From Actinomycetota bacterium (GTDB lineage: Bacteria; Actinomycetota; Geothermincolia; Fen-727; Anoxymicrobiaceae), in NCBI GenBank assembly GCA_018896525.1, contig JAHIMR010000030.1:1-40026 (forward strand): a DNA stretch of 40,026 bases. The letters run 5' to 3'. Position 1 is the first letter of the stretch. Each line of letters begins with the position of its first letter. This document shows positions 14,918 to 22,669 of this stretch, piece after piece. A model generated the notes under the pieces. That model was not told the origin of the DNA, searched no databases, and worked only from the letters and a program-made list of their open reading frames with translations. The position numbers and the translations under genes are program-made.

Positions 14918-15793
14918 CTAGAGCGACCGGATGGTCCGGGGCTTGAGCATCGACGGGTCCGGCTGGTCGAGCACCCGGTCGATGGCGGCCATCATCCCGT
15001 CCTTGTCCCCGGGAAGCTTGCCGTATAGCGGCAGGTAATTCGAAACATGGTCGCTTAAGAACATCGCGTCGGTGACCTCCAGGTTTTCCAGCAGCAGGCG
15101 GGTCTCCACCGCTATCTCCCTGCCGGAGCACTCCTCGAACTCACCCTCCCTGTACTGCTCGAACAGGGGCACCCCCGGCATCAGCACCAGCGTGCGTATC
15201 CGGATGAACTCCGGGTTCATCCTGTTCAGGGTCCGCGCAGAGCCGCTCGCGTGCTCGCGAGTGCGCTTGCGCCCTCCCAGCCCGGCCAGCACGTAGGTGG
15301 AAAGCTCTATGCCCGCATCCTTCACCTTGCCCGCCGCCCGGACGTAATCGTCGGCGGTGACCCCCTTGCGGACCCGCCGCAGGACCTCGTCGTCGCCGCT
15401 CTCCAGGCCCATGTATATTATCTTGAGCCCGTGCTCCCTCAAGCGCTCCAGGTCGCTAACCTTTCGCCCCCGCAGAAAACGGGCTCCCCCGTAACAGGAT
15501 ATCCGCTCCACGCCGGGGAATGTCTCGCTCACACGGTCAAGGACCGCGACCATGTCGTCGGCCCTCATGGCTATGCTGTTGCCGTCGGCCAGGAACACCG
15601 AGGGGGGGTCCGGCCACATCCGGCCCGCCATCTCGATGTCCTTCTCTATCTCCTCTCGCGAACGGACCCTGTATTTCTTGCCCTTGTACATCCCGCAGAA
15701 CGTGCACTTGTTATGGGGGCAGCCGATGGTTGTCTGTATTATCAGGCTCCCCGCCTCGCACGGGGGGCGGAATACCGGCTCCTCGTACCTCAT
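14918..15793 (-). CDS. Radical SAM protein (Elp3/MiaB/NifB-like fold)
   Basis: A 291-residue radical SAM enzyme with an unusual spacing of the cluster cysteines: GCPHNKCTFCGMYK, Cys25-X4-Cys30-X2-Cys33. This spacing occurs in a known subgroup with the CxHNKCTFC signature. Other family features are FLADGNSIAM, GLKIIYMGLESGDDEVLRRV and LSTYVLAGLGG. No extra auxiliary-cluster domain is obvious. The start overlaps the end of the Nudix gene by 4 bp (ATGA), so the two are co-translated. The substrate is unknown. Confidence 0.88.
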   Translation of the reverse strand: MRYEEPVFRPPCEAGSLIIQTTIGCPHNKCTFCGMYKGKKYRVRSREEIEKDIEMAGRMWPDPPSVFLADGNSIAMRADDMVAVLDRVSETFPGVERISCYGGARFLRGRKVSDLERLREHGLKIIYMGLESGDDEVLRRVRKGVTADDYVRAAGKVKDAGIELSTYVLAGLGGRKRTREHASGSARTLNRMNPEFIRIRTLVLMPGVPLFEQYREGEFEECSGREIAVETRLLLENLEVTDAMFLSDHVSNYLPLYGKLPGDKDGMMAAIDRVLDQPDPSMLKPRTIRSL

Positions 15794-16368
15794 CTATTCA
15801 ACTCCATCCGCTCCACGGTAAGGTCGGTCAGCGCCACGCGGTAACGAAAAAGCCCCCAGTTCGCGTCCAGCAGCGCCTGCCGGATTCTCCCCTGCAGCTC
15901 CTCGATGGTGGACCAGCGGGCCTCCGCAATCTCCCCGGTGTCGATCGGCCCTATCTCTCCCGCCCTCCGGAGCGCGTCGAACACGTGTGACGTCCAGTTG
16001 ATGACCGGCCTGTCTCCGCTGGTGAACCTCGCGCATATCCGTGCTATGTAGCGGGTCAGTTCCACCTCCAGCCCTGTTTCCTCCAGCGACTCGCGCAAGG
16101 CGCCCTGCTCAAGAGATTCACCCGGTTTCGCGGCCCCGCTGGGCGCCCTGAACGCTCCCGGCGGGAAGAACGGCTTTCGGATGACCGCCACAAGGCCCCG
16201 GTCTTCGCTACCACGGATGAACATGGTGACGTCGTGGGCGCGGCCGCCCTGCATGCTGCCCTCCACCACGTCGTACTCGTACGGCTCTATCTCGAAGGCC
16301 ATCTCCGCCGCCACCGGCGACCCCAGTCTCCGCTCCGTTTCCTTAACGTCCTCGGCACTTGTATACAT
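15790..16368 (-). CDS. Nudix hydrolase
   Basis: A 192-residue Nudix-fold protein. The Nudix box (GX5EX7REXXEEXG) spans residues 78-100 with REV-equivalent ...LRESLEETGL. Such enzymes hydrolyse nucleoside diphosphates linked to another moiety; the N-terminal 50 residues (IEPYEYDVVEGSMQGGRAHDVTMF) resemble those of larger Nudix proteins but do not fix a substrate. A TATAAT box (rc of 16375-16380) lies 6 bases before the ATG, suggesting a leaderless transcript that also carries the radical SAM gene. Confidence 0.87.
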   Translation of the reverse strand: MYTSAEDVKETERRLGSPVAAEMAFEIEPYEYDVVEGSMQGGRAHDVTMFIRGSEDRGLVAVIRKPFFPPGAFRAPSGAAKPGESLEQGALRESLEETGLEVELTRYIARICARFTSGDRPVINWTSHVFDALRRAGEIGPIDTGEIAEARWSTIEELQGRIRQALLDANWGLFRYRVALTDLTVERMELNR

Positions 16369-16374
16369 GTCTTG

Positions 16375-16380
16375 ATTATA
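16375..16380 (-). promoter_or_regulatory. -10 box giving a probable leaderless mRNA (Nudix-radical SAM operon)
   Basis: A perfect TATAAT on the minus strand is followed by CAAGAC and then the ATG of the Nudix gene. The spacing equals that at 14741-14746. No ribosome site or strong -35 is visible. Confidence 0.55.
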
Positions 16381-16453
16381 ACTCGAATGACCTGACCGGT
16401 GACTCCAGCGCGTCTTCCGGGTGGCTGACTCCGGGCGGCCTGAGAGGCCGCCC

Positions 16454-17605
16454 TCAACTGCGGGAAGTCAACATCTCTCGAGCATCCGTCATCGCCCTCT
16501 TGTAGGCGAACCAGGCCGGGCGGCGGGAGCCGTCGCGGCGGACCATCCCCCACCACGGCTCCACTCTCTGGAGGAACCGGTCGCTCCAGGGACCAGCCAC
16601 CGGGTACCCTTCCGGTGAGCACATCTCGTAGTAGTAGAATCCTCTGGCACCGGCCTGCCGCGCCGACAGGAGCGCATCGGGCGCGTACTCCGCCTGCCGG
16701 GCCTCGGAGAAGCCGCGGTATCGCGGGCGAACCGGGTAACCGGATTCCAGCACCATCACGGGCCTGCCGCCGGAAACCCGGACCGCCTCCCTCACCTTGT
16801 TTCCAATTACGTGCCCCCGGGACGGCCACCCGAAGACATAGTTCGGGTAGCCGTCCACCCCGACCACGTCAATGAGCGGCAGCCACCTCGTGACGTCCTT
16901 GCGCCAGTCGTAGATGCCGGGGGCGACCCTGATATCTGTATGAAAGTTATGGCTGGTGAGCGCGGCGGGGTCCTCCCGGCGCACCGCGCGGGACAGGACC
17001 TCGATAAGCGCGGTGAGAAAACCGCGGTCCAGCCACGACCTGCCGCTCCTCCAGCGGAAGAACAGCATCGTCTCGCCGGCCACGTTCAACTCGTTCTCCA
17101 GTTGCCACAGTTTGACCCTGCCCCGGTAACGCCTCACCGCCGCCCGGGCGTGGAGGCAGACGTGGGCCAGGTACCTGTCGCGACCCAGGTTATCGGGCAC
17201 GGCAAGCGTACGTCCGTCGCCCGGCCCCAGGACGGGCACCTGGAAATCGTAGGCGGCCCCCAGCACGACGTGCGGCTCGATGCCGGCGTCCACCAGGGAA
17301 TCGATCATCATGTCGTACCTGCCCCAGTCCACTCCGGAACGACCTCTCGCGTACTCCTCCACCATCTCCCCGGTAACGTCACCGGGAGTCCTCAGCGATG
17401 CCACCAGTAATGGCTCCACCTGGCGCCAGTGGATGTGGGGTCTGAACGAGTTAGCACCGGAGTCCACGAGGTCCGCGGTAAGCCTCTCGAGTCTCTGCTG
17501 AAACGTCCCGCCCGACCAGGGGTACCATGAATCGTAGAAAGCGCAGTGCGAGAATCCCCACAGGCCGACCGCCGGTACCTCCCACTTCGCCTGTCCACCT
17601 GTCAT
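16454..17605 (-). CDS. Clan GH-A-like glycoside hydrolase
   Basis: A 383-residue protein with the pattern of a retaining clan GH-A TIM-barrel glycosidase: FRPHIHW near the N-terminus, the acid/base Glu172 in LWQLENELN after beta-4, and a second Glu in VLESGYP (about 285) at the beta-7 nucleophile position. Conserved aromatic residues (WSD, WWGM) line the end. No signal peptide is seen, so it may act in the cytosol. I cannot assign a GH family. The start is ATG 17603-17605 with GGGAG 7 bases upstream; upstream in-frame codons lack a ribosome site. Confidence 0.72.
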   Translation of the reverse strand: MTGGQAKWEVPAVGLWGFSHCAFYDSWYPWSGGTFQQRLERLTADLVDSGANSFRPHIHWRQVEPLLVASLRTPGDVTGEMVEEYARGRSGVDWGRYDMMIDSLVDAGIEPHVVLGAAYDFQVPVLGPGDGRTLAVPDNLGRDRYLAHVCLHARAAVRRYRGRVKLWQLENELNVAGETMLFFRWRSGRSWLDRGFLTALIEVLSRAVRREDPAALTSHNFHTDIRVAPGIYDWRKDVTRWLPLIDVVGVDGYPNYVFGWPSRGHVIGNKVREAVRVSGGRPVMVLESGYPVRPRYRGFSEARQAEYAPDALLSARQAGARGFYYYEMCSPEGYPVAGPWSDRFLQRVEPWWGMVRRDGSRRPAWFAYKRAMTDAREMLTSRS

Positions 17606-17678
17606 GGCGTTGCTCCCTGTAATGTGCCTGCTCGATTCTAGCACGGCGCCGGACCCAAGCAGGCAAGCAACCGCGTGA

Positions 17679-17684
17679 TATACT
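17679..17684 (+). promoter_or_regulatory. Possible -10 box upstream of the 44-bp repeats
   Basis: TATACT preceded by TGA lies about 240 bp upstream of the ADP-ribosylglycohydrolase-like gene. If used, the leader RNA would contain all four 44-bp repeats. The assignment is weak. Confidence 0.3.
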
Positions 17685-17736
17685 CTCGGTGTTTAGAATC
17701 GAGATATTACCTTAAGGCTTTAGTCCGCATCAGGGG

Positions 17737-17906
17737 CCGGGACCGGGGAATACCGGCAGGTTGCCGGCGCTTCGAGGAAACCGGGACCGGGGAATGCCGG
17801 CAGGTTGCCGGCGCTACGAGGAAACCGGGACCGGGGAATGACGGCAGGTTGCCGACGCTACGAGGAAACCGGGACCGGGGAATGACGGCAGGTTGCCGAC
17901 GCTACG
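17737..17906 (+). repeat. Four tandem copies of a 44-bp unit
   Basis: Units begin at 17737, 17781, 17825 and 17869 (the last is cut after about 38 bp). Each reads CCGGGACCGGGGAATRCCGG (or GACGG) and then CAGGTTGCCGGCGCTACGAG-GAAA. Copies 1-2 keep the CCGGC...GCCGG hairpin; copies 3-4 share changes (GACGGC, GCCGAC), so the array grew by stepwise duplication. Each unit contains an R3-type hairpin (GCCGGCAGGTTGCCGGC). It fills the gap between the divergent GH and ADP-ribosylglycohydrolase-like genes. Confidence 0.9.
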
Positions 17907-17923
17907 ATACGTTGGGTGATACA

Positions 17924-18895
17924 GTGGAGATAGCGGAAGATCGGCTGTTGGACAGGTTCAAGGGGGCACTCGTCGGGTGCGCGGCAGGGGACGCGCTGGG
18001 GGCGCCGGTGGAAGGGTTGCCGCCCGAGGAGATAGCCCTGGAGTACGGACGCGTCACAACGTTCCTGGATGGGCGCTTCGGCGCCGGCCGGGTGACCAGC
18101 AACACCCAGATGGCCGTCGCGCTGGCGCAGTCAATACTGGAGATGGGCCGGTGCGACCGCGAACACGTGGGGCGGGTGTTCGGCCGGTGGATGAAAGCGT
18201 CCGATGACGGCGTCAAGGAGGCGCGCGGCATCGGCGCGGCTTGCGCCACCGCCAGCCGGAACCTGTACGAGGGGACAAGCCCCTACGAGAGCGGTGTCCC
18301 TTCCGCCGGTTGCGGCGCGGCCACCAGGACGGCACCCGTGGGTCTTCGCTACTACCACCAGCCGGACATCCTGGTGAGGGCGGCCACCGAACAGGCGTGG
18401 TTGACCCACACCGACCCGGCCGCGGCCGGCGGCGCGGTCGCGGTCGCGCTGGCGGTCTCCCTGGGAATACGGGACGAAGGCGTAGGCGACCGCTCCTCTT
18501 TTATCGAGGAGATCGCCGGGTTCGTCAGGAATATTGACCCGGGGCTCGCGGGGAAGATTGCCTGCCTGACCGACTTCCTGGAAGCCAGCCCGGAGGACGG
18601 CTTCGACTTCTTCGGCAATAGCGGGTATGTCATGGAGGCCGTGCCAGGAGCCCTCTTCGCGTTCCTTCGCTCTAGCAACTTCGAGGAATCGGTCGTTACC
18701 GCGGCAAGCGCCGGAGGTGACTCGAGTTCTCTGGGGGCAATAGCCGGAGCGGTGAGCGGCGCGTGGGTCGGGCTCAGCGCGATCCCCGACCACCTGAAGG
18801 ACCCCCTGGAGGGGCGCGATTACATCGAGAGCGTGGCGTTCCGCCTCTACACGCTCACCCCCGCTCCAGGGCACAAGAAGCGCCAGGGGAAATAA
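17924..18895 (+). CDS. ADP-ribosylglycohydrolase-family protein with altered metal site
   Basis: The fold signature is clear: FKGALVGCAAGDALGAPVEG (residues 12-31), GAATRTAPVGLRYY, and the C-terminal GGDSSSLGAIAGAVSGAW. Active members (DraG, ARH) remove ADP-ribose using two metals held by TDDT and GD-T-D-T. Here the first motif is TSNT (58-61) and the second DSSS (266-269), so three of the usual metal-binding Asp are absent. It may be a non-catalytic binding protein or have altered chemistry. The start is uncertain: GTG 17924 or TTG 17912, both without a good ribosome site; the reading frame stays open back through the 44-bp repeats, which I do not regard as coding. Confidence 0.8.
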   Translation: MEIAEDRLLDRFKGALVGCAAGDALGAPVEGLPPEEIALEYGRVTTFLDGRFGAGRVTSNTQMAVALAQSILEMGRCDREHVGRVFGRWMKASDDGVKEARGIGAACATASRNLYEGTSPYESGVPSAGCGAATRTAPVGLRYYHQPDILVRAATEQAWLTHTDPAAAGGAVAVALAVSLGIRDEGVGDRSSFIEEIAGFVRNIDPGLAGKIACLTDFLEASPEDGFDFFGNSGYVMEAVPGALFAFLRSSNFEESVVTAASAGGDSSSLGAIAGAVSGAWVGLSAIPDHLKDPLEGRDYIESVAFRLYTLTPAPGHKKRQGK

Positions 18896-18909
18896 GGTAG
18901 TATGGGGTC

Positions 18910-19824
18910 CTAAATCAGGCCGAGCAGGGTCTCGACAACCTCCGCCCAGCCGAGCCCCATCCTTTCTTCCGTCACGAAGACGTTGGGCAACTCGTCTATC
19001 TCCCCGGCCAGGTGGGGGTTGTGGTCCAGGCCGTTTCTTACCATGAAGAAAGCCCCGGTCTCATGCGCGAACGGGAGATCGGCCTCGGCGTCGCCTACCG
19101 CGACCGTCTCCTCCTTCCTGATGCCGCGGTGCTCCCGGTCTTTGCGAACCGCCTGCTCCTTGCTTACCCCCAGCGGAACCAGGTGATAGGCGCGGGTCAC
19201 CGGCACATCCAGGGTCGGGCTCTTCCGGGGGATCACACCGTTGTCCACCAGTTCGAACCCGCTAAACCCTCCGGCGTCCAGCAGCGCGCGCACTTCCTCC
19301 AGGTCCACCATCCCCCGGAGCAGCGGCGTGCAGTCGCGAACGTCCGACCACGGGGCGTGCATCTCCAGGCGGCGCGGGTACTCGCCCAACAGAGAGTCCA
19401 CCACCCCGGTCTCCACTATTGTGTCGTAGACCGAATCACCGGTGACCTCCAGGTTTCCGATGTTCATGATGATCTCCAACCCCAGGTTGTACACCAGCTC
19501 GGTCCCCAGTTCGGCGACATAATTGACACATCCCAGGAGGCGCGCGGTCTCCCTCAGTTGCGCCTTGTGCCTGCCCGATACCAGCATGACATCAACATTT
19601 CTGGCCAGCGCCGCAAGGAGGGCCCGGGCCGGGCGGAGCGTCAGTTCCCACTCGCTGTCACGGAAGAAGCACCCCAGAGGGCCGACCATCGTCCCGTCCA
19701 GGTCGGTGTATATGACGCGTATCGGAGCGAGGTTCTCCCTTAACCACCCGGTGTTCTCGCCCACACTCTTCCTGCGAGCCAGTTCCCGGATGAGCTCCTC
19801 GTCCGACCCCTGGATTCCGTTCAT
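18910..19824 (-). CDS. HAD-superfamily phosphatase (Cof/MPGP-like)
   Basis: A 304-residue HAD hydrolase with nucleophile and acid Asp41/Asp43 in YTDLDGTMVG, motif II MLVSGRHKAQ, the Lys-containing LGVSKEQAV and the acidic VAVGDAEADLPFA. The large insert between motifs II and III (about 95-225) is a C2-type cap as in mannosyl-3-phosphoglycerate phosphatase and sugar phosphatases. Start at ATG 19822-19824 (a TTG two codons earlier is also possible). It converges on the ADP-ribosylglycohydrolase-like gene, leaving only 14 bp. Substrate unknown. Confidence 0.83.
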   Translation of the reverse strand: MNGIQGSDEELIRELARRKSVGENTGWLRENLAPIRVIYTDLDGTMVGPLGCFFRDSEWELTLRPARALLAALARNVDVMLVSGRHKAQLRETARLLGCVNYVAELGTELVYNLGLEIIMNIGNLEVTGDSVYDTIVETGVVDSLLGEYPRRLEMHAPWSDVRDCTPLLRGMVDLEEVRALLDAGGFSGFELVDNGVIPRKSPTLDVPVTRAYHLVPLGVSKEQAVRKDREHRGIRKEETVAVGDAEADLPFAHETGAFFMVRNGLDHNPHLAGEIDELPNVFVTEERMGLGWAEVVETLLGLI

Positions 19825-19844
19825 TGTCAACCCCGGCGTTTCAT

Positions 19845-20450
19845 CTACTGCTTAGTGCCACCATCCCAGCCGGGCTGGTGGGCCATCCGGATAGCCCCCC
19901 CCACCACCAGCAGGATGCCTGCCGGTATCAGAAGCCAGTACCCCGGCGCCACGTGCACCGTCAGCATATTCTTGGTAAGCCCCAGGATAACATCCCCCAG
20001 GAGTTCACCGACGAGCGGCACCTTACGGGCCAGGGAAACGACGTCCCCGATTATCGCGTTTATTTTCTTCCAGGCGCCGATGTAGAAGACGACGCTGAAT
20101 ATAAGGCAGAAGATCCCGGCGCCGAGCACGACCGCCCCCCTGGTCTGGACAAACCAGAGGCCGGCAACCGCTACAACCAGTACCGCCACCATGACCCACA
20201 CCCACGGGCTCACGAACAGGCCGTAGTTAGTTTCGTAGACCTTGTAACCCATGGCCTCCGCGCCTACCGTTATCCACGGCAGCGCAAAGATGGAGATGGC
20301 GAATAGTACGACCCCCGATGCCCCGAACCAGTCGCCCGGCTGGGTCATCGGTGGCGCGTAGACGCTCTGAAGCGGCGAGCGGAAAAACCGGGAAACCGCG
20401 CCGGCGGCGCGCCTGTACCAGGGGACGGAATATGCTCTCTCAACTGACAT
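19845..20450 (-). CDS. Hypothetical four-TM membrane protein
   Basis: A 201-residue protein with a basic N-terminus (about 1-40) and four hydrophobic segments: SGVVLFAISIFALPWITVG, VWVMVAVLVVAVAGLWFV, VVLGAGIFCLIFSVVFYIGAW and YWLLIPAGILLVVGGAIRM. The loop between TM3 and TM4 (about 130-160) is long and probably extracytoplasmic. The ATG follows GGGAG by 9 bases. It lies 20 bp upstream of the HAD phosphatase gene and may be in one operon with it. I recognise no family. Confidence 0.75.
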   Translation of the reverse strand: MSVERAYSVPWYRRAAGAVSRFFRSPLQSVYAPPMTQPGDWFGASGVVLFAISIFALPWITVGAEAMGYKVYETNYGLFVSPWVWVMVAVLVVAVAGLWFVQTRGAVVLGAGIFCLIFSVVFYIGAWKKINAIIGDVVSLARKVPLVGELLGDVILGLTKNMLTVHVAPGYWLLIPAGILLVVGGAIRMAHQPGWDGGTKQ

Positions 20451-20545
20451 ACGGTATCACTCCCTGCGACTCCGGTTAGCATCTCTTGTTATTCCACTGC
20501 TGGCCTATTATGCCATGTCTTGGTCCGGGGGCTCCGAGCCCGCTA

Positions 20546-20715
20546 CTTGTGTTCCGTCTCATAAGTACGGTGACGCACCGAGAGCGTCGGTGCGCCGCGC
20601 CTGCAAGGCGCGCGACTGAGGCGTACTCACTGAGTACGTCGCAGGGAGCGGAACGCAGCCGGTGTGGACGGGAGCGGCGTTCGAATGCCAGCGTATCTAT
20701 GGAACGGGGCACTAG
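20546..20715. mobile_element. MITE-like element, copy 1 (170 bp)
   Basis: Copy of a 169-170 bp element with inverted ends. The left end after CTTG is TGTTCCGTCTCATAAGTAC; the right end, read inward on the other strand after CTAG, is TGCCCCGTTCCATAGATAC. The interior carries conserved hairpins GCACCGAGAGCGTCGGTGC, GCGCCTGCAAGGCGC and GTACTCACTGAGTAC. The CTAG at its right edge overlaps the TAG stop of paaK. The ends are of two different types (CGTCTCAT versus CGTTCCATA), unlike copies 2 and 3. No ORF of its own is seen. Confidence 0.85.
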
Positions 20716-22013
20716 ATATCGCGCCTGTCCACTACCCTCCTTGCCTTGCCGACCGACCGCTCCAGTGCCTTCGGCTCCTTGAGTCTGACGATCGCCCTTA
20801 CGTTGAGCGCGGTCTTGAGGTGCGACTCCACCGTTCGCTCGAACTCCTTCATCAACCTTGTATCGTCACTGAATACGCTCTCGGAGACCTCGACCCATAC
20901 CTCAAGGGTATCAAGTTCACCGCGCCGGTCAACCACTATCAGGTAATGCGGCTCGACCCCCTCCACCTGGAGCAGGGCCCGCTCCACCTGCGAGGGATAG
21001 ACGTTCACGCCCCTTATGATAAGCATATCGTCGACCCTGCCCAGCACCCTGGACATCCTGGCGTTCTTCCTCCCGCACCGGCACCGCTCCCTGGTCATCG
21101 TTGTGAGGTCACCGGTGCGGAACCTCACCACCGGGACCGCCTCCCGGGTGAGCGTCGTCAGCACCAGTTCTCCCGGTTTGCCTTCGCCAAGCGGCTTCCC
21201 GGTGGCCGGGTCGATGACCTCAGCTATGAAGTGGTCCTCCGCAATGTGCATCCCGTCCTTGAACTCGCACTCGCCCGCGACCCCCGGCCCCAGCACCTCG
21301 GACAGCCCGTAGTTGTCGGTCGCCAGTATCCCCATGTCGGCCTCGATCCGCTCCCGGATACCCTCACTCCATGGCTCGGCCCCAAACAGGCCCAGCCGGA
21401 GGCCGCCGGCCCGGAGGTCGATGCCCCTGTCCCGGGCCGCCTCCGTTAGGTGCAGGGCGTACGTTGGCGTCGATACCAGGACGGTTGGCCCGAGTTCGCC
21501 GATGAGCGACAGCTGCAGTTCCGTGTTCCCCCCCGATGCCGGGATTACCGTCGCGCCGATTCTCTCCAGGCCGTAATGCAGACCGAACCCCCCGGTAAAC
21601 AGGCCGTAGGATAAAGCTATCTGCGCCACGTCGGACGGCGTGACACCGGCGGCCGTCGCTAAGCGGGCCACAAGCTCGGCCCACACCTGGAGGTCACCGG
21701 CGGTGTAGCCGACAATGGTGCGGGTCCCGGTGGTGCCGGATGAGGCGTGCAGCCGCAGCACCTCCCCCAGCGGGACGGCAAGCATGCCCAGCGGGTAACC
21801 GTCGCGAAAATCCTGCTTCTCAGAAAACGGCAGTTCAGCCAGGTCCTGGATGCCGGCTACCCTGTCGGGGGACAGCCCCGCCTCCTCCATGCGAGAGCGG
21901 TAAGCGGTCCGCGCTCCCCAGACACGCTCCAGCGTCCGGCGCAGTCTCTCCACTTGTAGCTCCTCCAACTCCTCGCCGGAGAGCGTCTCCATCCTCTCGT
22001 CCCATATCCTCAT
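20712..22013 (-). CDS. paaK: Phenylacetate-CoA ligase family enzyme
   Basis: A 433-residue adenylate-forming enzyme of the PaaK type, which activates phenylacetate or related aryl acids to CoA thioesters with ATP (or, in reverse, makes ATP from aryl-acetyl-CoA). Visible motifs are the P-loop-like LHASSGTTGTRTIVGYT, NYGLSEVLGPGVAGEC, RFRTGDLT, and the C-terminal GRVDDMLIIRGVNVYPSQVE. The start is ATG 22011-22013; upstream in-frame codons overlap iorB and are not used. It follows iorA-iorB, matching oxidation of aromatic amino-acid keto acids. Its stop lies in a MITE end. Confidence 0.92.
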   Translation of the reverse strand: MRIWDERMETLSGEELEELQVERLRRTLERVWGARTAYRSRMEEAGLSPDRVAGIQDLAELPFSEKQDFRDGYPLGMLAVPLGEVLRLHASSGTTGTRTIVGYTAGDLQVWAELVARLATAAGVTPSDVAQIALSYGLFTGGFGLHYGLERIGATVIPASGGNTELQLSLIGELGPTVLVSTPTYALHLTEAARDRGIDLRAGGLRLGLFGAEPWSEGIRERIEADMGILATDNYGLSEVLGPGVAGECEFKDGMHIAEDHFIAEVIDPATGKPLGEGKPGELVLTTLTREAVPVVRFRTGDLTTMTRERCRCGRKNARMSRVLGRVDDMLIIRGVNVYPSQVERALLQVEGVEPHYLIVVDRRGELDTLEVWVEVSESVFSDDTRLMKEFERTVESHLKTALNVRAIVRLKEPKALERSVGKARRVVDRRDI

Positions 22014-22038
22014 TAGGGGTCCATCCTCTATAAGCCGT

Positions 22039-22656
22039 TCAGCCGGATGCGATCTCCCTGCCGGCCAGGAAAGCGTTCCTGTTGGCTTCGAGTGCCCGGG
22101 GGGGCACGACCTCCTCCATCGTCGCGACCCACTCCTCACAGCCGACCGGCAGCGTTACGCTGAGTATGCCCAACAGGACTGTGTTGGCCGCCCTGGCGTC
22201 CCCCGCCTCCGCGGCAATCCCGGGGGCGTCGACCACCACGTTGTCAGGCGAGAGTCTCAGCAGGAGTTCCGCTGCCCCTTGCGGGTACACCGACGCTCCC
22301 TGAAGGACCGTCAACGGGTCAACCCTGGCCCCGGAGACGATCATCCTGCCCCCGGCACGGAGGTAATCGAGGGTCCGCAGGGCCTCCAGTAGCTCCGTGG
22401 CCAGTACCGCCTCGGCCTCACCCCGGGGGATAAGGGGGCTTGCCACGGATTCCCCGAATCGCACCATGCTGATCACGCTGCCCCCCCGCTGGGCCATGCC
22501 ATGAACCTCGCTGGTCTTCACGTCGTAACCGTGACCCATCAGCACGCGGGCCAGGAGGTTGGCGGCAAGAATGGTCCCATGACCCCCGACTCCCGTCAGC
22601 ATCACTGACCGGGTGCCCCACGGTCCATCTTCTCCTGTTCCCGCGTTCCCTTTCAC
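22039..22656 (-). CDS. iorB: Indolepyruvate:ferredoxin oxidoreductase, beta subunit
   Basis: A 205-residue gamma-type domain of the 2-oxoacid:ferredoxin oxidoreductase superfamily. The signature LTGVGGHGTILAANLLARVL and VKTSEVHGMAQRGGSVISMVRF is characteristic of IorB. With IorA it oxidatively decarboxylates aryl pyruvates (from Trp, Phe, Tyr) to aryl-acetyl-CoA, reducing ferredoxin. It lies 13 bp downstream of iorA and 25 bp before paaK in one operon. Confidence 0.94.
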   Translation of the reverse strand: MKGNAGTGEDGPWGTRSVMLTGVGGHGTILAANLLARVLMGHGYDVKTSEVHGMAQRGGSVISMVRFGESVASPLIPRGEAEAVLATELLEALRTLDYLRAGGRMIVSGARVDPLTVLQGASVYPQGAAELLLRLSPDNVVVDAPGIAAEAGDARAANTVLLGILSVTLPVGCEEWVATMEEVVPPRALEANRNAFLAGREIASG

Positions 22657-22669
22657 GTGTCCTCCACTA

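Noticed and set aside
17737-17906. CRISPR array
   Set aside because: The 44-bp units are directly joined with no spacers, so this is a simple tandem repeat.
17675-17923. Coding extension of the ADP-ribosylglycohydrolase-like gene through the 44-bp repeats
   Set aside because: The frame is open only because the repeats lack stops. The fold begins right after the GTG at 17924, and the repeats look structural.
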